Notes: generated by a model from the sequence alone, not told the origin. DNA of 64,000 nt from Inquilinus sp. KBS0705 (GCA_005938025.2 VCCI02000001.1:1674001-1738000), one strand, 5' to 3'; numbered from the stretch's first letter, positions 1 through 9,690 are shown. Numbers and translations are program-made.

Positions 1-252
1 CTTTTGTATATGCAGCAACTCAGTTTGATAAGCCACCGTGTATGGCTGTGAAATGGTTTGCCCGGCCCCTATAGGGAAAGCAATATCTTTATACGCCTGG
101 TTCCAAAAAGTTTCATCAAAAAAGTAATGGCGTGGTACTTTACCTATGGCTTTTAAAACCTGCTCGTCCTCTATCCCCTTTTTACACAACACTTCAACCA
201 GCCTTTTACGTGCCCCCTGTTCGCGGTAATTATCAATAAACTTATACGCCAT
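1..252 (-). CDS. pcm: Protein-L-isoaspartate O-methyltransferase, N-terminal part (gene runs off the window)
   Basis: Read from the ATG at 252 leftwards, 84 codons are open to the window edge. The translation begins MAYKFIDNYREQGARKRLVE and contains VPRHYF and the PIMT hallmark IGAGQTISQPYTVA, the conserved start of the SAM-dependent methyltransferase fold. The family repairs isoaspartyl residues in ageing proteins by methylating them. The SAM-binding GxGSGY region lies outside the window, so completeness cannot be judged. It follows priA on the same strand after about 100 bp. Confidence 0.9.
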   Translation of the reverse strand, partial: MAYKFIDNYREQGARKRLVEVLCKKGIEDEQVLKAIGKVPRHYFFDETFWNQAYKDIAFPIGAGQTISQPYTVAYQTELLHIQK

Positions 253-351
253 TATGAAGCTAAGTTAACACGATTAGCGCATTTAAATAAGAATAGATTT
301 TGATTAGGATAAAGCTTTTTGATTTACAGGATAATAAATTACCAACATCAA

Positions 352-2841
352 TTAGTATGGATCAACATCGGGCTGAATAATACCACCCTTGCTTAGCTTG
401 GTAGTTTGAAACTGCGTTATCACCTCCCTTATAATAGCTTTTGCTTTTACAATTGATATGGTATCGCGCTCAAACTTAAGCATGATAGATTTTATATAGT
501 AGTTGCGTATACGGTTAATTAAAGGCGGCTCGGGGCCTATCACCCTTTCGCCAAAATGCTTGCGCAGCTCATTGGCCAAATACTCGGCCTGGTTGTATAA
601 TATCTCGGGGGTTTTATGTTTAACGTCCAGATTGATGATGCGGTAATATGGCGGATATTTAAAGCTTTTACGCTCCTCCATTTCGGTGAAATACAAATCG
701 CTGTAATCATTCGCTATCACCTGTTTAATAACGCGGTGGCTTGGGTCATAGGTTTGTATCACTACCTTACCTTGCTTGCCCCTGCGCCCGGCCCTGCCGC
801 TTACCTGTGCCAGCATTTGAAAGCTGCGCTCGTTAGCGCGATAGTCGGGGTACTTTAAAAGGCTATCGGCATTAATAATACCTATTACGGTAACATCTGC
901 AAAGTCCAGCCCCTTGGCTACCATTTGGGTGCCTACTAGTACATCTATCTTCTTTTCTTCGAGGTTATTAAGAATAGTTTGTAATGAATTGCGCGACCGC
1001 GTAGTGTCCAAATCCATACGGGCCAAGCGGGCATCGGGCATAATTACCGATAACTCATCCTCTACTTTTTCCGTTCCAAACCCCTTATATTCTAAATGTG
1101 TTGCTCCGCATGCCGGGCAAATAGCCGGTGAATCTTCCTTATAGCCGCAATAGTGGCAATGCAGCTTACCTGTATGCTTGTGGTAGGTAAGGCTTACATC
1201 GCAATTGATACATTTAGGTGTGTAGGCACAAACCTTACACATTAACACCGGCGCGTAACCTCGGCGGTTTTGGAATAGTATAACTTGCTCTTTGTTTTCA
1301 ATGGCCTGTTGCATATCGGCCATCAACACACTGGTAAAGTGCGATTGCATGGTCTTTTGTTTCAACTCCTGGGTAATACTTACTACATGTACCAGGGGCA
1401 ATTGCACGCCGCCAAAACGTTCGGTCAGCTCAACCAAGCCGTATTTTTGCACCCGCGCATTATAATAGGTCTCGAATGATGGTGTAGCCGAACCTAAAAG
1501 CACTTTACCCTGATGCATGTTGGCTAAGTAAATGGCGGCATCGCGGGCATTATAACGCGGGGCCGGGTCAAACTGCTTGTACGATGTTTCGTGCTCTTCG
1601 TCCACAATGATCAGCCCCAGATCCTGAAAAGGTAAAAATACCGACGACCGGGCACCAAGCACTACTTTATACTCGTTATTAAGCACCTTTTGCCAAACCT
1701 CCACCCGTTCGTTGTCGTTAAAACGCGAATGGTAAACACCAATATTACCGCCAAAATAAATACGCAGGCGCTCAATAATATGGGTAGTTAAAGCAATTTC
1801 GGGCAACAGGTAAAGCACCTGCCTGCCGCTTGCTATCATCTCTTCTATCTGCCGTATATATATCTGCGTTTTGCCCGATGAGGTAACACCGTGCAGCAAT
1901 ACCACATCTTTTTTTTCGAAATGCGTGCGTACATCTGCTAAAGCTACCTGTTGGGCATCACTTAGTTCAAATTCCTTAATTGCATCTTCATCCTCATCGT
2001 AATGCAACCTGCTGATGTTTTTATCCTCGGCAAAAAAAATCTCCTTCTCAATCAGCGACCGGATGCTGGCATCACCTGAACCGCTTGCTTCTATCAATTC
2101 GTTTTTGGATATCGCTTTTTGCTGGCGCGATAACTTGATAAAAGCCAAAACCGCGTCGGCCTGTTTGGGTGCGCGCTTTTCCAATATTATAAAAAGCTCT
2201 TTTAAGGCTTCCTGGTTATGGTAGGCGGGGTTAAGGGTTAAATAGGTACGCTTACGTGGTTTATAGCGCTCGCTAACTTCTTCGGATATAGTGATGATAT
2301 TCTTTTCGAACAAGCCTTTCAGTATCGGCATCACCGTTTTTTGGCCAAGTAATTTGGCAATATCGCTTATGGTTAACTCCGGCTGTATATCCAGCGCTTC
2401 GGTAATTAAAAACTCTTTATCGTGTAACTGGGTGCGGTCATACTCAAAATCGCGGTTAAGCATCACTTTAGTTTCACTGGCCAGTTTAAGCGCTGTGGGT
2501 AAAGCGGCATTCATCACCTCACCCTCGTTACACATGTAGTAGCCGGCCATCCATTGCCAAAACTGTAGCTGCCCAGGTGTAACTACGGGCACATCGTCTA
2601 AAATATCAATAATGTATTTGGCTTCGTACTTAGCGGGGGCCTGTTGGGTTATATTACATACAATTGCCGTATATAGCTTGCTTTTACCAAATTGCACAAC
2701 TACCCTTTTGCCTATAGCAATAGCGTTATTCATATCGTAAGGCACGCGGTAGGTGTAATTGATGCTGATGGCCAGCGGCAATATCACCTCAACAAAAAGC
2801 GTTTTACGATCGGTATGCTCAACCTTGGCAAATTCTAACAT
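352..2841 (-). CDS. priA: Primosomal protein N' (replication restart helicase PriA)
   Basis: 829 residues, somewhat longer than E. coli PriA (732). An N-terminal 3'-DNA-binding region (IL-PLAISINYTYRVPYD, residues about 20-40) is followed by a superfamily 2 helicase core with Walker A GVTSSGKT and Walker B VDEEHETSYKQ. The zinc-binding insert follows (CKVC, CINC, CHYCGY, CPACGA, eight cysteines), then the C-terminal motor with QVSGRAGR. It reloads DnaB at stalled forks. The start ATG at 2841 is 5 nt downstream of the DUF423 gene stop, so the two are probably co-transcribed. All catalytic motifs are intact. Confidence 0.97.
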   Translation of the reverse strand: MLEFAKVEHTDRKTLFVEVILPLAISINYTYRVPYDMNNAIAIGKRVVVQFGKSKLYTAIVCNITQQAPAKYEAKYIIDILDDVPVVTPGQLQFWQWMAGYYMCNEGEVMNAALPTALKLASETKVMLNRDFEYDRTQLHDKEFLITEALDIQPELTISDIAKLLGQKTVMPILKGLFEKNIITISEEVSERYKPRKRTYLTLNPAYHNQEALKELFIILEKRAPKQADAVLAFIKLSRQQKAISKNELIEASGSGDASIRSLIEKEIFFAEDKNISRLHYDEDEDAIKEFELSDAQQVALADVRTHFEKKDVVLLHGVTSSGKTQIYIRQIEEMIASGRQVLYLLPEIALTTHIIERLRIYFGGNIGVYHSRFNDNERVEVWQKVLNNEYKVVLGARSSVFLPFQDLGLIIVDEEHETSYKQFDPAPRYNARDAAIYLANMHQGKVLLGSATPSFETYYNARVQKYGLVELTERFGGVQLPLVHVVSITQELKQKTMQSHFTSVLMADMQQAIENKEQVILFQNRRGYAPVLMCKVCAYTPKCINCDVSLTYHKHTGKLHCHYCGYKEDSPAICPACGATHLEYKGFGTEKVEDELSVIMPDARLARMDLDTTRSRNSLQTILNNLEEKKIDVLVGTQMVAKGLDFADVTVIGIINADSLLKYPDYRANERSFQMLAQVSGRAGRRGKQGKVVIQTYDPSHRVIKQVIANDYSDLYFTEMEERKSFKYPPYYRIINLDVKHKTPEILYNQAEYLANELRKHFGERVIGPEPPLINRIRNYYIKSIMLKFERDTISIVKAKAIIREVITQFQTTKLSKGGIIQPDVDPY

Positions 2842-2846
2842 TAGCT

Positions 2847-3233
2847 TTATTTATTGCGGAAAGCAGTAACGGCAAGCATTACCCAGCCTAAAATAAACAA
2901 CAGCCCGCCTATAGGTGTAACCGGACCTAATACAGCTAAACCAGGCATGCCCAAAATATCCCTGCACGAAATTAAATACAGCGAACCGGAGAAAAGCAAT
3001 ATGCCAAACAAGAAAAAGTAATAGGCCCAAACGGCGCTTTTATTTTTATCCTGATTGAACAGTGAAAGGAATAACAGCGCAAATACATGGTAAAAATTGT
3101 ATTGTACAGCAGTTTGCCAAACCTCTAACTGATGAGGCTCTAATACAGCCCTTAAACCATGCGCGCCAAAGGCACCTAATATTACCGCCACAGCGCCTAA
3201 AAGCGATGCGGTTACTATAATTTGTTTGTTCAT
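2847..3233 (-). CDS. DUF423 / YgdD (TMEM256) family small membrane protein
   Basis: 128 residues with four hydrophobic segments. The N-terminal LGAVAVILGAFGAHGLRAVL is the DUF423 signature, and the C-terminal half has GPVTPIGGLLFILGWVMLA. The family is widespread and its molecular function is not known; the protein is predicted to sit in the inner membrane. It lies directly upstream of priA (5 nt gap) and diverges from the gene starting at 3320. Confidence 0.88.
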   Translation of the reverse strand: MNKQIIVTASLLGAVAVILGAFGAHGLRAVLEPHQLEVWQTAVQYNFYHVFALLFLSLFNQDKNKSAVWAYYFFLFGILLFSGSLYLISCRDILGMPGLAVLGPVTPIGGLLFILGWVMLAVTAFRNK

Positions 3234-3319
3234 GCAGATTTAAAAGGCTAAGTTAACCAAATTGAAAGTATTACTTTATTGTGGTACTGTAAAATTCTAA
3301 CTTGCAAGCGCAAACAGCA

Positions 3320-4918
3320 ATGAAGAGACTGGTAATAATTACTTTAATTTTATTTGCCGCTACAGCATACATAACCGTTAAGTATTTTAAAAACTTAAAC
3401 TTATCGGGCACACATGCTGGCAGCGTTATGCGCACTATACCCGGCAATGCCGCCCTGGTATTTGAGTTTACCAACGAGAAAAGCTTTTATGATATATTTA
3501 CCGGCAACAACCAGCTAAACAGCCTGATTGGCGAACAACGCGTAACAGAACTTGACACGGTTAGAAAAGCTTTTTTAAATAACAATGCCATAGCCTCTTT
3601 TTTTACCGGCACTAATGTCTACCTGTCTTTACACCCCTCAAACAGTAACGATGTGCAATTACTTTTAACATCATCGGCTGCTAAAGATTTTGATGCTGCA
3701 GGCTTTGATAAATTAAGCAAGCAAAGCAAAACAGGAATGGTGATAACCCCCCTAAAAATTGCAGACAAGAAAGGTTATACCATATATTTCCAATCGCTTA
3801 AAAAACGCTTTTACCTGTTGGGTAACGAGGAAAATATATTTTCGGGCAGTTTCTCAAAAGACCTTATCGCACAATACGCCAATTACAAGCCTGATAAAAA
3901 CAAACAATCGTTTTTATTACTGCCCGATCAGCAAAACTCCAGCTCGTTGGCTAATATCTATATCAACTACGAGCAACTTAACCCGCTTTTTGCCCAACTG
4001 TTTAAAAATCAAAACACAGATATCTTTAAAAGCTTTCGCTTATTGCCCGCCCTTGCGGCATTGAACCTGAACTATAAAACCGATGCCATTATGTTTAATG
4101 GCTACACCAATATACAAACCAGCCAAAAACAGACCTATTTAAGCATTTTTACCAACCAACAGCCGGTTATTAACCATTTAAAAGAAATATTCCCATCTAC
4201 TACGGCTTATGCGCTAACATTGGCGGTGTCTGACCCGGCCTTGTTTTCGTCTGATTTGGCCAGCTTCCATTTAAGGGCAGGCCTTAAAACCGAAAAAGAA
4301 CAACTATTTAGCAAGGTTAAAGCCGAAACCGGCATGAACATCAATACCGAATTTGCGCATAGCTTAGGCAATGAATTTGCCGTAGTAAACACCCGTTACC
4401 AGGAGCGCCTGGCCATTATCAGTGTTAAAGATGGTTCGAAATTAAAACCATTGATGACCAATATAAGCGGTATGATATCTGACGATATAGGGCAATTTAA
4501 CTACACCAAACTACCTTATTTTTTACTGGGCGATGCCTTTAGCGGGTTCAGGAAACCGTATTTTAGAATTATAGATAATTATTTAATTTTAGCAAACAGT
4601 ATAAGGGAATTAGAAACTTATTACGATACTTATATCAATCGCAAATTTTTAAACAAAACAGATACTTACAATAGTTTTGATAACCTGCTTGCCGAACGTT
4701 GTAACGTTGCTTTTTTTATCCATTTTAAAAATGCACAGCAAATTTTAAAGAACGAACTTAAGCCGGGTTTTTATGATGCTTACAAGAACGATTCCCTTAC
4801 GTGGAAAAACTTCTACGCTGCATCATATCAATTAACAGCGACAGACAAAAACTTCTACACTAATTTTTGTATGCAGCAAAGCCCGGTTGATACCGTTGCA
4901 AATAAAAAATCTAATTAA
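3320..4918 (+). CDS. Conserved hypothetical protein with N-terminal membrane anchor
   Basis: I do not recognise a named family with certainty; the layout resembles DUF3352-like proteins. From the ATG at 3320 it has 532 residues. A TTG at 3302 would add six residues, but the ATG puts MKRLVIITLILFAATAYITV at the N-terminus, a clear signal anchor, so I chose it. The remainder is a soluble, presumably periplasmic domain rich in Asn, Phe and Tyr with no membrane helices (for example IPGNAALVFEFTNEKSFYDI). It is followed after 130 bp by an outer-membrane-barrel gene on the same strand, so an envelope role is likely. Confidence 0.75.
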   Translation: MKRLVIITLILFAATAYITVKYFKNLNLSGTHAGSVMRTIPGNAALVFEFTNEKSFYDIFTGNNQLNSLIGEQRVTELDTVRKAFLNNNAIASFFTGTNVYLSLHPSNSNDVQLLLTSSAAKDFDAAGFDKLSKQSKTGMVITPLKIADKKGYTIYFQSLKKRFYLLGNEENIFSGSFSKDLIAQYANYKPDKNKQSFLLLPDQQNSSSLANIYINYEQLNPLFAQLFKNQNTDIFKSFRLLPALAALNLNYKTDAIMFNGYTNIQTSQKQTYLSIFTNQQPVINHLKEIFPSTTAYALTLAVSDPALFSSDLASFHLRAGLKTEKEQLFSKVKAETGMNINTEFAHSLGNEFAVVNTRYQERLAIISVKDGSKLKPLMTNISGMISDDIGQFNYTKLPYFLLGDAFSGFRKPYFRIIDNYLILANSIRELETYYDTYINRKFLNKTDTYNSFDNLLAERCNVAFFIHFKNAQQILKNELKPGFYDAYKNDSLTWKNFYAASYQLTATDKNFYTNFCMQQSPVDTVANKKSN

Positions 4919-5048
4919 AACTCCTTTAGCTATAACCATTACAGGTTTAATACGTTAAAGGCTTAGTATATTTAGCAGGGCGCTAATGCGGACCGATATT
5001 TGAATAAAAAACAACTACTTACAGAGAAACCCGCAGGGTGAGCTATTT

Positions 5049-6482
5049 ATGAAGAGATTTCTACTGGTTTTTTTTCTATTGTTTTCCACCGTTAAAATCT
5101 TTGCCCAACAATTTTCGCAGTTAAACACCGGCACCTTATTCGATTCGTTTGAGAACCCCGCGCAAAACAGCTTTATAGCCGATACCAGCCGCAAATATGC
5201 TTTTAACCTTTTTGCACCTAATTTTAATACTAATGTATTTGTAACCGGTAACGGCCAAACCACTTTAAAAGATCGCGCATTTAATTATAAATACCGTACC
5301 GATAACCTGATGATAGGCCAAGGGCGCTTTAACCGCATAAACGCCAATGTAAACGCCTACTCGGTTTTATACAAGGTATTTTCGGATATCGAGGATAATA
5401 CAGAAATGGGTATCTCTTTACAAAGCAAAGTAGAAATAAGGGGCTTAATGTCTGACGAAAGCTTAGCCCTGTTTAACGGCTACGCCAATTTCCCTAATGA
5501 GCATTACGATAACGTTTTTAATAATAATGCTACTGTACAGGCCTATCACCAATTCAGCTTTATTTACCGCCAAAACGTAAATAAAAAAATTGCCTTTGGT
5601 ATAAAACTGAGCGCGTTACTTGGGGTAGAATATCAAAAACTGAACATTGTTGAATCGCATATCAACTTTGATAAATTTAACGGTGTAGCCAACCTAAACT
5701 TGCGGGGGCAGTACCAACTAAACCATATACCGGGTGGCTTAGCCGGACGCGATATATTACCTACGTTCACAAATCCGGGTGCTGCAATAACTGTGGGAAC
5801 CATGTTTCACCTCGATAATGGATACACCTTACAAGCCAACATGAAAGACCTTGGCTTTATACATTGGAACAACCAGTCCTACATATATAACTTTAACGCC
5901 GTTCAGGATATCACAGGTATAAATACAAAAAAGCGTGAGGATAATATTTTTGGCGCTGTAAAACGCATCATTCATGATAACGGAACCGAAACTGGCTTTA
6001 ATACTAACACCGACGCAAAGTTTGAAGTAAGTGTAAATAAATCCTTTTGGATAGATAGCGAATCGCGCTTTAAATATTCACCCACTCTTGTTGCTTCAAA
6101 AGATGTATTTTTTGATTCGTATGTTGGCGCATTGGTTAACCCTATACAGTATGGCAACTATGTATTTACCTTTACAGCGGCATACAATAATTACAAAATG
6201 ATCAATTTTGGAACCCAGTTTATGATAAAAGCTACCGACGTGGAGTTTTACATAGGCAGCGACCGGTTGTTGCAAACCATTAAACTGGCCACCGCCGATC
6301 ATAAAAGCGATGCTTACATTAATAGTACGCCAACGTATACCGGGGCCGACATATTTTTAGGATTTTCGTTAAAGTTTGGCCCTGTATTAGAGCATCCGAT
6401 GAATTCAAGTTCGGTAGCTACCAGCCAACGTAAAAGCTTCTTTAAACGCTTTATTAACCGTTTAACCAAAAGCGAAGATTAA
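5049..6482 (+). CDS. Putative outer-membrane beta-barrel protein (DUF5723-like)
   Basis: 477 residues with a Sec signal peptide (MKRFLLVFFLLFSTVKIFAQ, cleavage after AQ). The mature part shows alternating polar/aromatic strands and statements such as GYTLQANMKDLGFIHWN and FLGFSLKFGPVLEHP, typical of Bacteroidota barrel proteins annotated as DUF5723; I assign that family from memory with moderate certainty. The C-terminus ends in a basic stretch (QRKSFFKRFINRLTKSED) instead of a terminal aromatic strand. Its stop codon shares the tetranucleotide TTAA (6479-6482) with the stop of the convergent tsaB. Confidence 0.65.
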   Translation: MKRFLLVFFLLFSTVKIFAQQFSQLNTGTLFDSFENPAQNSFIADTSRKYAFNLFAPNFNTNVFVTGNGQTTLKDRAFNYKYRTDNLMIGQGRFNRINANVNAYSVLYKVFSDIEDNTEMGISLQSKVEIRGLMSDESLALFNGYANFPNEHYDNVFNNNATVQAYHQFSFIYRQNVNKKIAFGIKLSALLGVEYQKLNIVESHINFDKFNGVANLNLRGQYQLNHIPGGLAGRDILPTFTNPGAAITVGTMFHLDNGYTLQANMKDLGFIHWNNQSYIYNFNAVQDITGINTKKREDNIFGAVKRIIHDNGTETGFNTNTDAKFEVSVNKSFWIDSESRFKYSPTLVASKDVFFDSYVGALVNPIQYGNYVFTFTAAYNNYKMINFGTQFMIKATDVEFYIGSDRLLQTIKLATADHKSDAYINSTPTYTGADIFLGFSLKFGPVLEHPMNSSSVATSQRKSFFKRFINRLTKSED

Positions 6483-7159
6483 CTCTTTTTAGTCCCGGCA
6501 ATAAAATCTTTTAGATAAAAAGGCTCAAAGTAAGCTACATCTTCAAATTCAGCTTTATCAAACTTGTCAGCAGCAATTTTTGTAAGGTGGGTGGCCGAAT
6601 TGGTAAACGCACCATCGAATTGAGCATTAGGGCTATTGCTTAAAGCCTCTCGGCATTTTTCGGCACCATCGCCAAAAAAGAGCATTTTATTATTGGCTAA
6701 CAGTTCGGCAAAACTGCTGCTATCAATAATTTCGGCAGCAACAGGTTTTACTATTTCGCCATTATGCTTAAATATAGCAGTATAAACCTCCATGCGGCGC
6801 GCATCTATCATGGGGCAAAGCAGTGTATCAGTAGATACGCCTGGGGCAACGCCACTTGCCATAGCGGCCAATGTATCAACAGCTATAAGTGGTTTGTCCA
6901 GCGCGAAGCACAAGCCCTTGGCAGTTGATACTCCTATACGCAAACCTGTATACGAGCCCGGGCCGCAGCTTACGGCTATGGCGTCTAAATCAGCATACTG
7001 TACCCCCGCTCCTACTATCAGTTCATCAATATAAATCGTTATAACCTCGGCATGTATGTTACGCGCATTTATCTCTTTAAAAGCCAGCACCTGCCCGTTG
7101 CGGGCCAGGGCAACAGAACAGGAAGTTGTAGCAGTTTCTATCTGGAGTATAAGGCTCAT
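6479..7159 (-). CDS. tsaB: tRNA threonylcarbamoyladenosine biosynthesis protein TsaB
   Basis: 226 residues from the ATG at 7159 (MSLILQIETATTSCSVALAR). A longer reading frame upstream overlaps yidD and is rejected as a start. Motifs of the TsaB/YeaZ actin-like ATPase fold are present: ILQIETATTSCSVAL, GPGSYTGLRIGVSTAKGLC and PMIDARRMEVYTA. TsaB is the scaffold partner of TsaD and TsaE in making t6A at position 37 of ANN-decoding tRNAs. It sits 20 nt after yidD, so it likely belongs to the rpmH-rnpA-yidD transcript. Confidence 0.95.
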   Translation of the reverse strand: MSLILQIETATTSCSVALARNGQVLAFKEINARNIHAEVITIYIDELIVGAGVQYADLDAIAVSCGPGSYTGLRIGVSTAKGLCFALDKPLIAVDTLAAMASGVAPGVSTDTLLCPMIDARRMEVYTAIFKHNGEIVKPVAAEIIDSSSFAELLANNKMLFFGDGAEKCREALSNSPNAQFDGAFTNSATHLTKIAADKFDKAEFEDVAYFEPFYLKDFIAGTKKS

Positions 7160-7179
7160 TTTATCACAATGATTTAACG

Positions 7180-7422
7180 TTATGGTACCGGATCGTGGCC
7201 GTGCCCACCCCATGGGTGGCAGCGGCCAATACGTTTTATAGTTAGCCATCCGCCCTTAAAGGCGCCATGTTTTTTTATTGCCTCCACCCCATATTGCGAG
7301 CAGGTGGGCGTGTAACGGCACGAGGCCCCGGTTAAAGGCGAAATAAAGTACTGGTATATTTTTATCAGCAGCAAAAATAGATATCCTACACCGCTTTTAA
7401 ATATATTCCACAAAAAGTTCAT
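7180..7422 (-). CDS. yidD: Membrane protein insertion efficiency factor YidD
   Basis: 80 residues: [20 protein letters not shown], then the family core [20 protein letters not shown] and [19 protein letters not shown]. These match YidD (haemolytic-domain family), an amphipathic peripheral membrane protein that aids YidC-dependent insertion. The start codon overlaps the rnpA stop by 4 nt (7419-7422, ATGA), a classic coupling. The usual neighbour yidC is not present here. Confidence 0.96.
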   Translation of the reverse strand: MNFLWNIFKSGVGYLFLLLIKIYQYFISPLTGASCRYTPTCSQYGVEAIKKHGAFKGGWLTIKRIGRCHPWGGHGHDPVP

Positions 7423-7802
7423 TTTACAACCTGCCCCCCAAGCTGCGTTAAAAGCTTAAGCATTTTTTTTTCGATAAGGTCGTAACCGGCTATTTCTTTA
7501 CCTATATAAGCAAGCGATAATACAATTTTTGCTTCGGCATTAACCAAAGCATCATATAACAATGTTTGCTTATTAAGGCGATATGCTTCGCGTATGCGGC
7601 GTTTAACCAGGTTACGGTCTACCGCGCGTTTAAAGCGCTTTTTAGATACCGAAATTACAACCTGCACCGGGGAAGTTTGCCCATCATCGGCAGGCATCCA
7701 CGAAACTTTGAAGGGATAACATAAAAAAGAAGAACCGTTATGAAAAAGCCCGTCGATAAGCTTTTTGTTACATAACCGTTCTTCTTTTGTAAAAGTATAC
7801 AT
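7419..7802 (-). CDS. rnpA: Ribonuclease P protein component
   Basis: 127 residues. The N-terminus ([22 protein letters not shown]) and the RNR box ([23 protein letters not shown]) are those of bacterial RNase P protein, which helps the RnpB RNA bind pre-tRNA leader sequences. It lies 76 nt downstream of rpmH and overlaps yidD by 4 nt, the conserved rpmH-rnpA-yidD order. No rnpB gene was noticed in the window. Confidence 0.97.
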   Translation of the reverse strand: MYTFTKEERLCNKKLIDGLFHNGSSFLCYPFKVSWMPADDGQTSPVQVVISVSKKRFKRAVDRNLVKRRIREAYRLNKQTLLYDALVNAEAKIVLSLAYIGKEIAGYDLIEKKMLKLLTQLGGQVVK

Positions 7803-7878
7803 AGTTGTTAATACTGAACCGAAAATACGCTATACACCCGGTTCGGCTCCTTTTATTAAAAAAGGACCAACAACCAAA

Positions 7879-8037
7879 TTATGCTTTGTGGCTGCGCTCG
7901 TCAGATACTGTCAGTCTTTTTCTGCCTTTGGCTCTTCTTGCTGCTAATATTCTTCTGCCGTTAGCAGTTGACATGCGCTCACGGAAACCGTGTTTATTTC
8001 TTCTTTTCCTTTGTGAGGGCTGAAACGTTCTTTTCAT
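7879..8037 (-). CDS. rpmH: 50S ribosomal protein L34
   Basis: A 52-codon gene that I translated by hand: it begins [19 protein letters not shown] and continues [19 protein letters not shown], the highly conserved L34 sequence, ending TAA at 7879-7881. L34 is a basic protein of the large subunit. The promoter at 8080-8109 has both consensus boxes at ideal spacing. It is first in an apparent rpmH-rnpA-yidD-tsaB transcript. Confidence 0.97.
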   Translation of the reverse strand: MKRTFQPSQRKRRNKHGFRERMSTANGRRILAARRAKGRKRLTVSDERSHKA

Positions 8038-8079
8038 GGCTATATTTTATTCTATTCTGTCGTTTTGAAAACAAGTGTG

Positions 8080-8109
8080 CAAATGTAGCGTATTTTTTAG
8101 TTTTTTCAA
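8080..8109 (-). promoter_or_regulatory. Bacteroidota-type promoter for rpmH-rnpA-yidD
   Basis: On the minus strand TTG (8107-8109) is followed by exactly 19 nt and then TACATTTG (8080-8087), matching the TTG-N19-TAnnTTTG consensus of Bacteroidota sigma-A promoters. The expected start site lies a few bases downstream, about 35-40 nt before the rpmH ATG. This is the better of two complete matches seen in the window. Confidence 0.8.
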
Positions 8110-8162
8110 ATACTATTGCGTTATTTGACCATCAAAATTATTAACAACCTAACAATTAGGAT

Positions 8163-9041
8163 ATGAAATTTATTGCAGCGCTGTTTTTATTGCTTTCTCC
8201 CCAATATGTTTTTAGCCAGGAAAACATGGCGCAGCACTATAAAATATATAATACAGCAACAAAAACCATAGCCACCGCCGATGACATAATTAATGACATG
8301 AACAAAGCCGATGTATTGTTTTTTGGCGAAGAGCATAACGATTCTACCGGACATTACCTGGAGAGCCTGTTGTTTAAGAAACTGGTAGAGAAGTACCCTA
8401 CTAAATCAGCCTTATCAATGGAAATGTTTCAGACCGATTGCCAAACGGTGTTAAATGAATACCTGGCCGGCCTTATTCGCGAAAAGAATCTGATCACCGA
8501 GGGCCGGGCATGGCAAAATTATAAAGACTATAAACCAATGATAGAACTGGCTAAAACAGCACATATACCTGTTATAGCAGCCAACGCGCCTACCCGATAT
8601 ACCAACATGGTTACCCGCATGGGTTTAAGCAGCCTTAACAAGCTTGATGCTAAAGGCAAGGCCAACCTTACCCCGCTGCCAATTGATACCGCCACAGGGG
8701 CTTATTATGATAAATTTGTAACTATAATGGGCGGGCATGCCGCCATGGGCGATCTGAAGATGTATCAATCGCAAAATTTGTGGGATGCAACCATGGCTTA
8801 TTCCATCGCTACGTTTTACAAAGCTAATAAGGGGTTTAAAATATTACAGCTAAACGGCGGTTTCCATAGCGAGGAAAAGCTGGGCACTGTTGCACAGCTA
8901 AAAAAATATGCCCCGGCAGCAAAGGTTATTAATATTGCCGTTTATGCCGATGACAGCTTCGACAACCCCGACTGGAGCAAGTTTGAAAAATTTGGCGATT
9001 ATATAATTTTAACCGACCCTAAGTTAAAAAAGACGTTTTAA
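8163..9041 (+). CDS. ChaN family (Tiki/DUF399 superfamily) haem-binding or erythromycin-esterase-like protein
   Basis: 292 residues with signal peptide MKFIAALFLLLSPQYVFSQ. The motif VLFFGEEHNDSTGHYLE followed by LSMEMFQTDCQ is the diagnostic start of ChaN/DUF399 domains (Glu-Glu-His and Glu pair). GGHAAMGDLKMYQSQNLWDATMA and LQLNGGFHSEE supply the later conserved His residues. Related ChaN proteins bind haem at the cell surface; enzymatic activity in this superfamily (Tiki) is also known, so substrate is uncertain. No lipobox cysteine is present. It ends sharing TTAA (9038-9041) with the stop of the convergent gene. Confidence 0.85.
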   Translation: MKFIAALFLLLSPQYVFSQENMAQHYKIYNTATKTIATADDIINDMNKADVLFFGEEHNDSTGHYLESLLFKKLVEKYPTKSALSMEMFQTDCQTVLNEYLAGLIREKNLITEGRAWQNYKDYKPMIELAKTAHIPVIAANAPTRYTNMVTRMGLSSLNKLDAKGKANLTPLPIDTATGAYYDKFVTIMGGHAAMGDLKMYQSQNLWDATMAYSIATFYKANKGFKILQLNGGFHSEEKLGTVAQLKKYAPAAKVINIAVYADDSFDNPDWSKFEKFGDYIILTDPKLKKTF

Positions 9042-9346
9042 GGAAGATTGCCAGCTGAATTTCTTAAACGAACAGCACCGCCTATAATAAACATCGATGT
9101 TATAAAACAGGCTATTATTAATAGTACTAATCCAATTGAGGCATGGCCGAAATCCATATTAGCGCCGCGATTATTCAGATAATTCGCAAGAGGAAGAATG
9201 AAAGAGCAGTAACCAAGTATCAATACCCAATATAACGGTATTATGATAAAAAGCAACCGAAATCTTATTTTAACTAATAACCTTCGTAAAAGGATTGATC
9301 CCATCAAGAAAGCGCCATATGCTGCTATGAGAAATAAGTTGCTCAT
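9038..9346 (-). CDS. Hypothetical membrane protein
   Basis: 102 residues, not recognised. Hydropathy by eye gives an N-terminal helix (LFLIAAYGAFLMGSILL), a basic loop RRLLVKIRFR, a second helix (LLFIIIPLYWVLILGYCSFIL) and a third (IGLVLLIIACFITSMFIIGGA). Its ATG overlaps the stop of the MmcQ-like gene by 4 nt (9343-9346), so it is the third member of an mscL-mmcQ-like operon and is probably translated. Confidence 0.65.
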   Translation of the reverse strand: MSNLFLIAAYGAFLMGSILLRRLLVKIRFRLLFIIIPLYWVLILGYCSFILPLANYLNNRGANMDFGHASIGLVLLIIACFITSMFIIGGAVRLRNSAGNLP

Positions 9347-9690
9347 TCTTCGTTAAACGATACTTGGTCGGCCAAATGCTTTGGTGCTATTTCGCAGTAC
9401 GCCACTTTTAATATTTCGGTTAGCATGTCTTGCTTTACCGTTAGCAGGTTTATATGTGTCCAGCCTTGCTTACCCCATTTGTTTGGTACGGGATAAATTA
9501 CCGCACTATCAAAAGTGCAAAATACATCCTGATCAGTTGCAGATAATTTTACCGTCGCCCTGTTATGCTCCGGCACTACTGTAGCAAATATCTTTTTATT
9601 TACTTTGAACGATGTTTTCTCGAAATGGGGCTCCTCACTAACTTCGGGCAACGATAATGCTACCCTTCGGATGCTTATAATATCAGCCAA
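9343..9690 (-). CDS. MmcQ/YjbR family (cyaY-like fold) protein
   Basis: 115 residues: VALSLPEVSEEPHFEKTSFKVNKK, then KLSATDQD and a C-terminal KWGKQGWTHINLLTV, the pattern of MmcQ/YjbR proteins (double-wing DNA-binding fold, biological role unclear). The ATG at 9690 overlaps the end of mscL by 8 nt, and its stop overlaps the next gene by 4 nt. Confidence 0.88.
   Translation of the reverse strand: MADIISIRRVALSLPEVSEEPHFEKTSFKVNKKIFATVVPEHNRATVKLSATDQDVFCTFDSAVIYPVPNKWGKQGWTHINLLTVKQDMLTEILKVAYCEIAPKHLADQVSFNEE

Noticed and set aside
7160..7249. Longer N-terminus for TsaB (extra 30 residues)
   Set aside because: The extension lies in the yidD coding region in another frame and has no TsaB similarity; ATG 7159 starts the family fold.
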